A DNA stretch of 64,000 nucleotides from NCBI GenBank assembly GCA_033977485.1, contig CM066990.1, forward strand, positions 11,950,001-12,014,000, in the 5' to 3' direction. Numbering within the stretch: position 1 is the first letter of the stretch; each line of letters starts with the position of its first letter. A program made the translations under genes and the position numbers. Under the pieces are notes generated by a model that had not been told where the DNA came from, ran no database searches, and was given only the letters and a program-made list of their open reading frames with translations. Positions 24,508 through 36,452 of this stretch are shown here, piece by piece. The DNA comes from Hydrangea macrophylla (taxonomy: Eukaryota > Streptophyta > Magnoliopsida > Cornales > Hydrangeaceae).

Positions 24508-25610
24508 GTATACTTTCGTGTCGTATTCGGATGTTTCTTGCAAAGTTGGTCTTTTCGTAATTTTATGGAGTCGATCGGAGAGTTATGTTTTGTGTTCTTG
24601 ATCTGAGGATCAACATGACGTGTTCGGTCAAGTGCGGATGACTTGAGGATTGTCATGACGTGTTCGATCAAGTGGTTGATTATTTTTCCGCACCCTTGGA
24701 CTGAGGATCGGCATGAAGTGTTCGGTCAAGTACGGGTGACCTGGGGATCGGCATGACGTGTTCGTCCAAGTGATTGTTAATATCTCGTACCCTTGGTCTG
24801 AGGATCGGCATGACGTGTTCGGTAACATGCGGGTGACCTGAGGATCGGCATGACGTGTTCGACCAAGAGACTGTTAATATCCCGCACACTTGTTCTAAGG
24901 ATCATCAATGATGTGCTCAATCAAGCGGTTCTTTGTCGAGTATTGTTCTTTCCTGACCGATAAATGCATTTGGAGTTAAGTCTTCTTTCAATCAATGTCG
25001 TTGGTCAGTTTAGTTCTGGGTTAAGTTTTGAAAGGAATGATTGGGTTTAAACAAGGCATAGTTTTGAGAATAAGAAAAGATTAACGAGGCATAGTTTGAG
25101 AATAAGAAGGAATGAAGAATAACTTACCTTGGTGGTGGTAACCTTAAAGGGACCCTCACTTAGCTTAACCTCTAACAGCTTTTCATGCCGCTGGACCTTC
25201 CACGTCTAGCCTTTGCAGGTCCAGACGGTGCTGGCTATGATCAAGATACAGATTTTACTACTAAAGACTATGCTGGTGAAGATTACTATGAGGAAGGCTA
25301 CGGTTTCGCCAGCTAAAGATCTTGGAGTTTTTCTTTTATCATAGTTCTGTTATTAATATGTTTAATGATGTAATAGCTTAGTTGAACTTGTAATATCTAT
25401 CTTTTGGATATCTTATGGTCTGTAATATACTAATCATGTAAGACTTGAAGTTTTAAATTTATGCTACCGCTGAACTCAGTCATCTTCCCGTATTACATTA
25501 TTGTTATAAGCATGTTTGGACAATCAGGTGACACTCACAACCAGCCACGTGTCTACGAATCCATAAAGGAAATTTATTTTTCCCTATTTTTGGTACTTTG
25601 GGGCTTGACA
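24508..25610 (+). mobile_element. Element C 5' LTR, right part
   Basis: Matches 31184-32284 of C's 3' LTR nearly throughout and ends TTGGGGCTTGACA. The left 1.6 kb is missing, displaced or lost through insertion of A. No gene is present. Confidence 0.88.
24594..24925. repeat. GATCGGCATGACGTGTTCG repeat cluster in LTR C
   Basis: Seven or eight units of 30-60 bp built on GAGGATCGGCATGACGTGTTCG plus a TCAAGT tail. The same cluster recurs at 31267-31600 in the 3' LTR. Confidence 0.85.
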
Positions 25611-25618
25611 GGTATTTT

Positions 25619-25633
25619 TGGTATCAGATTTTT
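25619..25633 (+). other. Primer-binding-site-like sequence of element C
   Basis: TGGTATCAGATTTTT starts a few bases after the LTR. The first ten bases match the complement of initiator tRNA-Met (TGGTATCAGAGC). Confidence 0.6.
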
Positions 25634-25746
25634 AGGTTTAGACGCGCTCACTGATTGTCCTACACCTTAAGTTATGAGCATAAGATTTACCTTATATTAG
25701 TACTGACACTAAGTTAGCTCCTCTTGTAGGACTATGGAGCCGATCT

Positions 25747-26416
25747 TTGTTCACGACGATTTTGGAGGCACTATATTCTCGACAGCCATATCCAGCTTGT
25801 CGACCCCGTACTATATCAACAGTGGATCCTCCAGAGGCGAGACACATCTTGGAGGAGGACATGCGAAGAGCCATGCTTACCGATGCATTGCAGTATCCGA
25901 ACCGGGTTCAGCTCGAGTCGATCCATGCTTCAGAGACTACCATACTTATTCACCAGGAGCTTATCAGCATGGCTTAGGACGAGGCATTATATGACAATAT
26001 ATGTTTTTAGATTATCATGGTAGCACCGGCACCGCCATTCTCTCCCGAGCCCATACCAGAGCCAGATGCGGATTCAGATCCCATGGACATGGATAGCGAC
26101 GACGACATAGCGAGTGGAGAGGATTCTGCAGGCAGCGACCACTCAGCTGACGAACCATCTAATGGTGACAACACACATGACGACGATGACCTGACGATTG
26201 AGGATGATCCGACTAGTAGCGGCAATGAGCCGATCGAGGAGGTTGACCCAAACAGACGATCTTCAAAAAGCAGGGGATGATGTACACGACCATCCAACAC
26301 CACCAGTTGACGGGGACAAGATGATACTGATGCCTAAGCAGAACCACGAAGCAGATCCAACTGACATCGAGGGGGAGGAGGAAGACCCTGAGGAGGAGTT
26401 CTTAGAGGACCCATAA
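25747..26416 (+). pseudogene. Element C acidic protein ORF, broken
   Basis: Frame 1 is open 25747-25977 and, after two stops, 26017-26280; the acidic tail continues in frame 2 to 26416. The middle is rich in Asp/Glu/Ser (D-P-M-D-M-D-S-D-D-D, then E-D-P-E-E-E). I know no function. The position after the primer site suggests a leader or gag-like protein of the element. One frameshift and two stops break it. Confidence 0.45.
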
Positions 26417-27417
26417 TAGATAATAAGAGGCAAACTTTACCTTAGATATGGTAGGCGAGTACCATAGTAAGTAGTCATATCCTTTCTACTCATCCCACTC
26501 CTTTTGAGTAAATCAATGCCTTCTATTCTAATGGCCATTTCTTCTGAAAATGGTATCTATATATTTTGTAAAGTGGCTCCGATTGCCATCAATAACTATT
26601 GTGATACACTCCTTGATAAGTAATTCATTTCCTTGAATTTTTAGAAATTCCCCGGTCAACAATTCTTGAGTATGTACCTTGAACATCCGATTCTTGACAA
26701 ATTCTTTTGAGAACAAGTTCGATCTCTAGTAGTAGAAAGTCATTCTTTTGATTTATTATTCTTTGAACTAAAATCTTGAAAGTTCATTGTCTTTGAAATT
26801 ATTCTAAATAAATTTGATTACTAATACTGCAAAGTCATTCTTTTTGACTTATTATCCCTTGAACAAATTCTTACAAGTTCATTTCATTTGAAATAATTCT
26901 AAATGAGTTCTCTGTTCTTGTTTTTGTTAGGAACTCAAAAACGTTGTACTCTTTGTACATCTTGACCTCTTATTGTCTCTCTCAGTTGCTACCTTATTCT
27001 TTATCAGTAGGGTTTCGTTTGGACTATTTCACTTATGAAATACCTAATTCTTATTTCATTCGTTGAAGGGCTTATGCCATCAGTTACTTTCATTTTCTAC
27101 AAATCTTGAGATACTACGATTACTTCCATAGTAATCAGTCATCCAATTATTGTTAGATTTACATTTTATTCTTGAATGGATCACATTATTCTACTATTAT
27201 ACTTCTATCTGTGAGGATTCATATGTCTTTTTAGATTCGGCTTCATTTTGGGTCAATCTGTTCAATCGTTTCAATCATCGTATTCTAGCTACCGGGATTA
27301 TGATGATAACCATAATGTGAAATATAATAGGTTATGATTACTTTGCATAAGGTATGATAGAAACCTTATAGACACAAACTCATATGTAGGAACGCAAGAA
27401 TCTTCTCGATCTCTGTA
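26417..27417. other. AT-rich spacer with a duplicated 80-bp segment
   Basis: No gene. 26737-26817 and 26831-26908 are direct repeats sharing AAAGTCATTCTTTT and GAAATAATTCTAAAT-type sequence. Confidence 0.5.
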
Positions 27418-29355
27418 ATGGATGAATCATCTCAAACAACTAAGGACCAGTCCAGAAGGCTAAGCAACATAATACCTAAGGAGATCGATCCCACTAGTAT
27501 ATTTGGAAGACTAATACAAGACTTATGGAAGACTGCATACAGCACTAGCACAAGTGACTACAGAGACGAGTTGTTTAGAAACCTCCATATTGCCCATTCA
27601 GAATTGATTTTGAGACCACTCAAGCCACAACCTATTACACTACCAAGGTCAACCCAACTACAAGGACAACTCGAAACGACGAACAATGATCATGGCGTTT
27701 GTTTCAACTGTGGAAACCCTGGATGTCTGGCCAAGGAATGCCAAGCTCCCAAGACCTGTAACCAACCAAACGCTATCTGCTACAGCTGTCGCAAGAGAGG
27801 ACATTTGAGCAAGGACTGCAAATCACTCGAGATGGACGCTTCAGAGCACATGCAGCTCAGACAAGCCCAACGCAATACCACCATCCCCAATGTAGCTAGA
27901 TTATGCAAAGAGGCACAAGAAAGACTGAAAGAACACATGAGGAACAAGAGAAAGTCCAACACAACAATAGCATCGGTCCAACGCAAAACATGCCAGCGTT
28001 GTTTCAACTGCAGAAATCGCAGACATCACTTCGACAAATGCCCAACACCGAAATAAATTAGAGGACATGGATCGCGATGTTACAAATGTGGTGGAATGGA
28101 CCACATCTACAAGGATTGCGAGACAGTGAAGAACATCAATCAAGATCTATTGATGAACTTGGAAGAAGAAGGGAAGTTGATAACCTATGCAATCGATTAT
28201 GCAAAATTTTGGCTTATTAATGAATCTAGTTTTGTGTATCTAGTATTATTCTAATGATTAGTGTCTCGATATATATATATATTTATTATAGTAGAGGTAC
28301 AACAAATCAGTAGGTAGTAACTATAAGTATATAATGAGCATTGCATCCCACCTTTAAACTGATGGTCAAACCAGACGCGCTAACCTAATAATAGAAGACG
28401 TCTTACCAGCTCACATCATCAATACATCAACATCGGAGACGCATGGGAAAGTTTACAACATCAATTATGAAAGCTCGTGGCGCATCAGGAGCAAAAATAC
28501 GAGAGAACCCACTCGCCGCTGATCAAAATGTTTGCCAACTACGACAAATTCAAGCATAGGCATGACGTCACTTAAGGTTCTATATGGAAGGCCAAGTCAA
28601 TCATCATCACGTCAGACAGATTAGAAATGAAGGAAGAACCTACAGTTTGAAGTCGAAGATAAAGTACCATTAAAATATCGATCGTTCGAGGCAACATTTT
28701 ATTGGACCAAAAGAAAGAAAGCTATCACTGTGACACATTGGAGTATTTACGATCGAATCACCCACCAACTCATGCACGTTATCACCAACGGTGTAGTAGA
28801 TCAAAATGCTTTTTGAGTGGATACGCTAATCCACAACATTCTTTGTACTAACATGCTAAGGGATACATTCACGACCCCTACAAGTTATAAAAGACAATCC
28901 TGAGACCAACTAGACATCTCAACCATCATATCAAGAAGCTGAGAGGTAAGAATCTTGTCGACTAAAGACGCAGAAGAAATAATGAAAGAAAAGCTAATCA
29001 GACTGTCGTTGAGACCAATCCAAAGCAAGGTGATATCTGCGATGGCTGCGGAATATCTGGACATCACTCCAAAGAATGCAAAGAACTGAAACAGCTCACA
29101 AGTTGATATGCGCAGTGCTTCAATCGTAAAAAGACTAGACGTGTGCACAAAGATTGTCCAGAACGAGGAATTCAGAACATGGTTCCACCACAAAGAAGGT
29201 CCCAAAAGAGAGCTCGCAGATCATCAAATTAATCCCAGCATTGGACAAGACGAAAGACCAAAGGTGCCATATTCAATGTCAGAACTTTAAAATTCACATG
29301 GTGTTGTCTAGCAAAGAAGTTTGGACATTCGAAAGAATTGGTGAGAAGATCTGAT
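27418..29355 (+). pseudogene. Multi-zinc-knuckle protein of element C
   Basis: Frame 1 from ATG 27418 carries a run of CCHC-type knuckles, normally used to bind RNA or DNA. These are C-F-N-C-G-N-P-G-C-L-A-K-E-C (27703), C-Y-S-C-R-K-R-G-H-L-S-K-D-C (27778), C-F-N-C-R-N-R-R-H-H-F-D-K-C (28000) and, after a TAA at 28054, C-Y-K-C-G-G-M-D-H-I-Y-K-D-C (28080). After more stops come C-D-G-C-G-I-S-G-H-H-S-K-E-C (29038) and a decayed copy at 29119. Basic linkers separate them. The first 100 codons do not clearly show a Retrotrans_gag fold. Chromovirus Gag usually has one knuckle, so five or six is unusual. No protease, RT or integrase is present between here and the 3' LTR. Confidence 0.65.
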
Positions 29356-29460
29356 TAGCTAGCTAGTGGGAACCCCACAACCTTAAAATATGAGATATGA
29401 TTAGTACCTTGTAATTTCTGAGACCTAACAAACCCTAGATTTTGAGGACGAAATCCTCTG

Positions 29461-29571
29461 ATAAGGTGGGTAAAGATGTAGCACCTGAAATTCTCCAGAA
29501 ATTCCCATTCCTGTTTAGTACTACTTGATTCTGATTTCGAGGACGAAATCCTTTAATAGGTGGTGGAAGAT
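29461..29571 (+). other. Duplicated polypurine/LTR-start region of element C
   Basis: Two copies of GAGGACGAAATCCT plus a purine tract occur (29441-29471 and 29540-29571). The first is followed by about 45 bp resembling the start of LTR E (TGTAGCACCTGAAATTCTCC), the second by the real LTR start TGTAACACCTG. Confidence 0.65.
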
Positions 29572-32284
29572 GTAACACCTGTAATTTTCTTTCATTAATA
29601 ATATCAACTTTTTGAATTTCTGTATTACACCGGCTATATTATTTTATTATTATTTTAGTTGGGTGACGGTTTTGACGTATCTTAGGATGACTGATTAGAC
29701 TGTAGTAATCGTACTGACTTGACCGTAATAAGATTTAACGTAGTCCCATACCCGGACCCGGACATTAGAAATAACACCCGGTTGCACGTAAATCGAGATC
29801 GATACGTATATCGAGGAACTTATGCACATAAACCAAAAAAAGTGGCACAAAGCCCAAGGTGGGACCCACATGGCCAGCCACATGGCAAGTTCCATGCATC
29901 ATCCCCTACACTTGTCATCACTCCATGTGACATTTGTCCACTAGATGGACACGTGGCCCTCCATGCACACATGCAAGCATGCATGGAGACACATGCCCAT
30001 CCTCTATTGCTATATAAACATACACATGCACTCATTTTACATTTTTAGTCTCCATAATCTGCACTTAGATTAGAAAGAGTGCTGGGAATTTTAGTTCATG
30101 AAAAGAAAGAAGAAAGTTAGGAAGAAAAATTATGAGTTCATCTCCCTCTCTTGCCTACACCTTCACATATACACCTATACACATCCATATACTTATATAT
30201 GCCATCATGGGGACTTATAATCTGTAATAAGAAGTTTTAGAAGAACTACAAAGAGTCCCTAGAAGAAGAAGAAGTACACAATCAAGAGTAGAAGAAGAAG
30301 AAGAAGTTCATCCTTGAAGTTTGAAGTTCAAGCTCCATTAAGCTCAACTTCAAGCTTTAGTGAGTAATTGCAAGTAATCTAACTCAATTTACATATATAG
30401 TATGTACTAATGTTTAGTAGGAGTTTGATGTTGTTGTGTTGAAGTTTTCATGACATGCAAAACAAGTCCTTTAAATCTGAGAAACTGAAACTTCCAGCAG
30501 AATGTAGTTTAGTTAAATGAACATTTTGGGGAGCTCAAAAATTGGAATTAAGCTAGGTTTTTTTTTGGTGAAATCTAACTCAATTATCTACAAATAACTC
30601 TTTTATAGCTTGGTCTGAAAATCAATCCTTTATGGGTGAAATGCATGTACAACGCAGTGTTATTAATCTGGGAAACAGAAACTTTCAGCAGAATATAGTT
30701 TAGTAATATCAACGTTTGGAGCAGCTCAAAAATCATTAAGAGGCTAGGTTTTTTTGCAGAGAAAGCTAACTTATTTATCTACAAATAACTCTTCTAGAGC
30801 TCAATGTAAAAACCCCTCCTTCATTGGTGAAATTCACGTACAACGCAGTGCTATAAATCTGGGACATAGCAGTCCGAAAGTATAGAAATGTCTACGTAGA
30901 ATAAATATTTTGAGCAGCTCAAAAATGTAATTGAAGCTAGATTTTTTTGTACATGAATATAATACTATTATCTACAATATTTTAGTTTTGAGTTTGATCC
31001 ACAAAGCAATTTATCATGCCCAAATAAATCATGTTAATTTAGTCAACACGGTGAAAATATATCCTGGCAGATTGTACAGCTTTTTTGTATAATGTTTTGT
31101 TTATGCATGGTGTTGATTGTTGATGCTAGTTTTCCGGTACCTGTGTTGTTATAAAAATCTCGTGCTCTGGTCAAAGTTGATTAGTAAACTTTTGTGCCGT
31201 GTTCGGATGTTTCTTGCAAAGTTGGTCTTTCAGTAATTTCATGGAGTCGATCAGAGAGTTATGTTTTGTGTTCTTGATCTGAGGATCGGCATGACATGTT
31301 TGGTCAAGTGCGGATGACCTGAGGATCGTCATGATGTGTTCGATCAAGTGGTTGATTATTTTTCCACACCCTTGGACTGAGGATCGGCATAAAATGTTCG
31401 GTCAAGTACGGGTGACTTGAGGATCGGCATGACGTGTTCGTCCAAGTGATTGTTAATATCCCATACCCTTGGTCTGAGGATCGGCATGACGTGTTTGGTA
31501 ACGTGCGGGTGACCTGAGGATCGGCATGACGTGTTCGACCAAGAGACTGTAATATCCCGCACACTTGTTCTAAGGATCATCAGTGATGTGTTCAATCAAG
31601 CGGTTCTTTGTCGAGTGTTGTTTATTCTTGACCGATAAATAAGTTTAGAGTTAAGTCTTCTTTCAGTCAATGTCGTTCGTCAGTTCAGTTCTGGGTTAAG
31701 TTTCGAAAGAAATGATTGGGTTTAAAAAAGGCATGGTTTTGAGAATAAGAAAAGATTAACGACGCATAGTTTGAGAATAAGAAGGAATGAAGAATAACTT
31801 ACCTTGGTGGTGGTAACCTTAAGGGGACCCTCACTTAGCTTAACCGCTAACGGCTTTTCATGCCGCTGGACCTTCCACGTCCAGCCTTTGCAGGTCCAGA
31901 CGGAGTCGGCTACGATCTACATACAGATTTTACTACTAAAGACTATGCTGGTGAAGATTACTATGAGGAAGGCTATGGTTTCGCCAGCTGAAGATCTTGG
32001 AGATTTTCTTTTATCATAGTTCTGTTATTAATATGTTTAATGATGTAATAGCTTAGTTGAACTTGTAATATCTATCTTTTGGATATCTTATGGTCTGTAA
32101 TATACTAATCATGTAAGACTTGAAGTTTTAAATTTATGCTACCGTTGAACGTAGTCCTCTTCCCATATGACATTATCATTATAAGCATGTTTGGACAATC
32201 AAGTGACACTCACAACCAGTCACGTGTCTACGAATCCATAAAGGAAATTTATTTTTTCCTATTTTGGTACTTCGGGGCGTGACA
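29572..32284 (+). mobile_element. Element C 3' LTR, 2.71 kb
   Basis: Starts TGTAACACCTG after a purine tract, ends GGGGCGTGACA; TATA box TATATAAAC at 30011. These termini are typical of chromovirus (Tekay/Del-like) Gypsy LTRs. Contains three 190-200 bp tandem repeats (30440-30990) and the GATCGGCATGACG cluster (31267-31600). No gene. Confidence 0.88.
30440..30990. repeat. Three tandem repeats of about 195 bp in LTR C
   Basis: Each unit has CTGNGAAACNGAAACTT, CAGCTCAAAAAT, AAGCTAGGTTTTTT and ATCTACAAATAACTC. The third copy is more decayed. Confidence 0.75.
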
Positions 32285-33308
32285 ACACACAATATATATA
32301 CATATATACACACACGTATATATATATATAAATGGCTAGATATACCTTTGTGATTTATTGAATCGTTTCGAAAACTCTTGTACGATTCCTGTGATAATTC
32401 AATCTCGATAACCTTCATCTAACAACGATACGCTCGTCAGGAGGACTAAACGATCTCCGATTGACTTGAATTTTTGACGACAGCTTCGTCTCGATGTCTG
32501 CTCCATCATGTCCAAAATTCATCAACTTTCGATCAGTATTGATCAGTCTGAAGATCTTTTAGTGAGCATTGTCTGAGGCTAGCGATCTTCACTCATATGT
32601 CTCTTGAATGATCATGTAGGCTAGGGTTTGGTGGAGACGCTTCTAAGAGAAAGCTAAGAGGTCTAGGAAAGCTTAAAATAGATCTAGGGCATTTAGATGT
32701 GAAAATATGCAACTTTTTAATTCTGCTCACAACCCCTTTATTTATAAGCTTCTTAAACCGACCTACTAGAAACCGGTTAGTACCCACAAACCGGTTCCTC
32801 AGTAACTGGTTAGTCAACAGTAACCGATTTCCCAAAAACCGATTTTCGCACTAATCGATTAGTGGGTTCCTAGTAACTGGTTAGTCCAACAAATCGGTTA
32901 CTCACTAATCGGGTAGTCCCATAAACCGGTTAGTGGTTCCCATTTTTGTTTCTCCTTTGCATCCAAACAATCCTTCGAACTTTGAGTGGGACCCCTAGGT
33001 TCTTAATTACTTTCTCTGACTAACTATAAATTCCATCTAGTTAAACTCTTGACTAAGGAAAAATAATTAATCAATTATCATTAACTCCACTATATAATGA
33101 TAACTGCACTCCAGTGCATAAGAATAAAACCACACTTGTATTAGCATTTCCTAGCCTTGTATAATATGACACTAATGTCCCTCTACCTTTCTAGTATTCA
33201 TATTTCTCATTGGGATGTATGAATAATAATACTATCTACCCAATTGATAAATACATCTTATATTCCTCGAGTATCAGTAACCACTCATAAATTACCTAAT
33301 ATGTCTAC
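32285..33308 (-). mobile_element. Copia-type LTR K, minus strand, left part
   Basis: The minus strand from 33308 leftwards aligns with LTR D, for example GGTAGAGGGACATTAGT and ATATAGTGGAGTTAA. It carries TATA box CTTATAAATAAAG (32737-32748) with an AACCGGTT palindrome cluster (32756-32937) on its 5' side. The LTR 3' end is not clear; 32285-32350 is TA/CA-rich. Element B separates this part from 57413-58052. Confidence 0.75.
32756..32937. repeat. AACCGGTT / AATCGATT palindrome cluster
   Basis: Copies of AAACCGGTTAGT, AACTGGTTAGT, AACCGATTT and ACTAATCGATTAGT are spaced 12-25 bp. The cluster ends about 8 bp 5' of the minus-strand TATA box. Confidence 0.8.
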
Positions 33309-33934
33309 TGATATGTCCAAAATAATCTAGCCATGAAGACAGTACCACGTCACCAAGAGGTGTCGGTCATTCCGGTAAGGGCGCCTCCCATGGGGCCAAG
33401 CATTCCCGAGGTGTTCATTCAGACCGCGCGGTTTAAACCAGCAGACCGGGCATGAAGGTCGCGGTGTCCCGCGATTCTAACCTGTCTAGCAGTTTCCTAA
33501 ATCAACTGCAAGTCTGCGAAAGGGAATATGACAGTTTCCTAAACCACTTAGGAAACTCTCCTAAAATCATGCAAATCTATTGTGATTAGATTAGGCTTCC
33601 TAATCCTATCATCTTACCATGTAAGGGTGGACTCTTGCATCTATAAAAGAGCCCACCTACCCTGTTTACAGGGATCCGATTCCAATCCGAAAATTATTCT
33701 CTAGTTGACAAGCATTCAACAGAGAACTCACCATCATACGCATATACTCGGTCGGTATTACTTGTAGTGTCGCCCATCCTTGTTGGCTCATCAGGCCCGC
33801 CGGTGATATGCTAGTGAGAGCGCACAGACCCAACCGTGGACGTAGGTCACCTCGTTAATGGGACCGAACCACATACAAACTGTTCTTGTCTCTTTTTCTC
33901 TCTAAACCTTCCTTACCAATTCTAGGCATCATCA
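33309..33934 (+). mobile_element. Element B 5' LTR
   Basis: TGATATGTCC...GGCATCATCA, TATA box TCTATAAAAGAG near 33650. A primer-site-like TTTGGCACTGTCTG follows at 33936. Confidence 0.95.
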
Positions 33935-33996
33935 GTTTGGCACTGTCTGTAGGAATCGACAGAGTCTTCTCAGCAACAAATTCTTGACTGATCAAC

Positions 33997-35656
33997 ATGC
34001 CACCAAAGACGGGTAAGAGAGTCGCTAATTCGACCGGTCAGGAGAACCCGCAGCCTGAGCAGCAGGCTGCCTCCATGACCACCGAACAGATAACGGCAGC
34101 GCTGGCACAACTCTTGGAGGGCCAGCGCCGAACACAGGAACAGATGGAGGCGCTTTTGGCCCGACAGGAGAAGCGCCCTGCATCAGAGAATCAGCCTGAG
34201 AAGAGCGCCCCTATTGAAAGGCCAGCTCGGGCACGAAGGCAAGCCCGTTCCGCCCCGGTGTCCCCACCGGACCGGGAACGCCCCGGCGTTGGAGAGCGCA
34301 GCCATGCCACCAGGCACTCGCAGAGATGTCCTCGGCCTAATCCTCCCCGGGTGGAGAACGCCAGAACTATTATCGACCGGTGGCGTGCGGCCAGAGGGCA
34401 GGATTCCGGACGGAGAGCCCGAGAATCGACCAAGGACCCTCTAGCCCTGAGCCGGGGGGATCTTAGGCACACGCTTTCCCGGACCCGAAGTCGGGCCCTA
34501 TCCCCGAAGTTGACGTGCTTTGAGGAAGAGGCCTTGTCATCCGACCCAACCTACCGCACGGATATAAAGAAGAGGACCGGGCGGGATGACGTAAAGGCCC
34601 AGGTCGAGGAACTGTAGCAGCAAATTGAGAGGTTGAACCGCAAGTCCAGCCACGACCTCACCAACACGGAGACTGAATCACCCTATACCGTTTGGGTGAC
34701 CCGGTTTCCTATTCCACGAAAGTTCAAACCCCCTCACCTCAGCTCTTATTACGGCACAGGGAGTCCGGTGGACCACATCCGCACTTACAAGGCTCAGATG
34801 GCACTGGTCACCACAGTGGACGAGCTGCTGTGCCTGGCCTTCCCCAGTACCCTCAAGGGGCCATTTGCACAGTGGTTCCAAGCTTCGAAGCCCCGGACGG
34901 TCGATGATTTCAAAGCTCACAGCAAGCTTTTCATCAGCCAGTTCGTCGGGATGCTCAACCGGTCACAACCGGACACTCAACTGCTGACCGTCAAGCAGCG
35001 CAAAGGGGAGTCCTTGAGGGAATATGTGGGCCGTTTCAACCTACAAAGGCTCCAGATTTGCAATCTTAATGCAACGGCCGCAATCATGGCCTTCTGCTCG
35101 GGAGCTCAACACACCAAGGTCGCCATGTCTTCCATCGAGACCGACCGGCAACCCTGGTGGAGCTCTCGAAGAGGGTCGGAAAATACATCGATACCGAGGA
35201 GTTCCTGAAGGCGAAGTGCGCCGGCCAAGCGGGAGACGAATCCCCGAAGGCCAAGCGCAAGCGTGAAGGAATTCGAGAAGGGTTCGGGAAAGAAGCAAAA
35301 GCAAGATCAGAAGGATGCCCCCGATCGCTTTCACACCCCTTTCCCGGCCCATACATGAAGTCATGGCTGCCGCAGAGGTGCAGAGGTTGCTTCAGCAGCC
35401 AGCCAAACTCAGAGCACCGCCCGGTAAGAGGAACCGGGACAAATTTTGCCGCTACCACAGGGATTACGACGATGAAATGGAGGATTGCTTCAAATTAAAG
35501 ATGGCAATAGAGAAGCTGATCGAGCAGGGACACCTCGCTGAGTTCGTCACAGAAGATAGACGACCCCGGCAGGACACCCGAGCTCCTGATCAGCCACCAC
35601 CACTTGGCCACATCCACGTGATCTTTGGAGGAATGTCAGGCGGAGGTGATTCATAG
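33997..35656 (+). pseudogene. Element B gag
   Basis: ATG 33997 opens a Gly/Pro/Arg/Glu-rich N-terminus in frame 1 with a TAG at 34615. The Retrotrans_gag domain follows (34720-35090: S-Y-Y-G-T-G-S-P-V-D-H, F-A-Q-W-F, L-R-E-Y-V-G-R-F-N). The frame then changes to 3 (about 35150-35270) and to 2 (35315-35656), where the zinc-finger-like C-R-Y-H-R-D-Y-D-D-E-M-E-D-C typical of Tat Gag appears at 35446. Two indels and one stop break it. Gag would form the particle shell. Confidence 0.88.
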
Positions 35657-35779
35657 TTGGCATGGAAGAGGCATGCTCGGGCATCCCGAGCGGATGTCTG
35701 GCAGGTCCAATCCACCGGCTCCTCCCCAACCAATATTCTAACATTCACGTCCGATGAACTGTAGGGCGTCCACTACCCC

Positions 35780-36243
35780 CATGATGACCCGCTAGTAGTG
35801 ACGCATTCTATAGCAAACTATATGGTCAAGACAGTGCTAGTGGACATAGGTAGCTCATCCGACATTATGTTCACGTCGGCATTCGATCAACTCGGGATCG
35901 CTAGGGATCGGCTCCAACCGGTTGCTACCCCCTGGTTGGATTCAACGGCTCTAGTACACAACCGCTTAGGATAATCGAGCTTCCAGTTCTCATGGGGACC
36001 TACCCTCAGCAGGCCTCCGTGTTGACCAATTTCATGAACGTAGAAGCCCCGTCGGCCTACAATGTCATCCTTGGTAGGTCGAACCTCAACAAGGCCAGAG
36101 CAGTCGTCTCCACTTACAGCTTAATAGTGAAGTTCCCGACCCCTCAGGGACTCGGATGCTTGTATGGAGATCAGACCACTGCCTGGAGTTGCTACGTCAG
36201 CTCGTTACGCCGGGGGGCAATCACCAAAACATTAAACGTTTAA
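35780..36243 (+). pseudogene. Element B aspartic protease
   Basis: Frame 2 shows L-V-D-I-G-S-S-S-D-I at 35837-35866. The catalytic triad is normally D-T/S-G; here it is D-I-G, so the middle residue is changed. The second half (35992-36243, frame 1) has Y-N-V-I-L-G-R, the usual protease flap-to-end motif. There is a frame change between the halves. It would process the polyprotein if intact. Confidence 0.75.
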
Positions 36244-36452
36244 GAGATGGACCCCCGGGACCAGAGCGACGCGGTAGGTCTGGTGGAAGAACTGGAAAGT
36301 GTAGTGCTGAATCCCGAGTACCCTGACCGCACGGTCAGCATTGGCACCTTACTGGATCCCAACCTAAAGGAAAAACTGACCTAATTCCTGAGGGAAAACC
36401 AGGACGTTTTCACTGGAGTCATGAGGATATACCCGGGATAGACTCCCGGGTA

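Noticed and set aside
29719..30048. 109-codon ORF around the LTR C promoter
   Set aside because: Overlaps the TATA box and leader of the LTR and is His/Cys-rich by composition; not supported as a gene.
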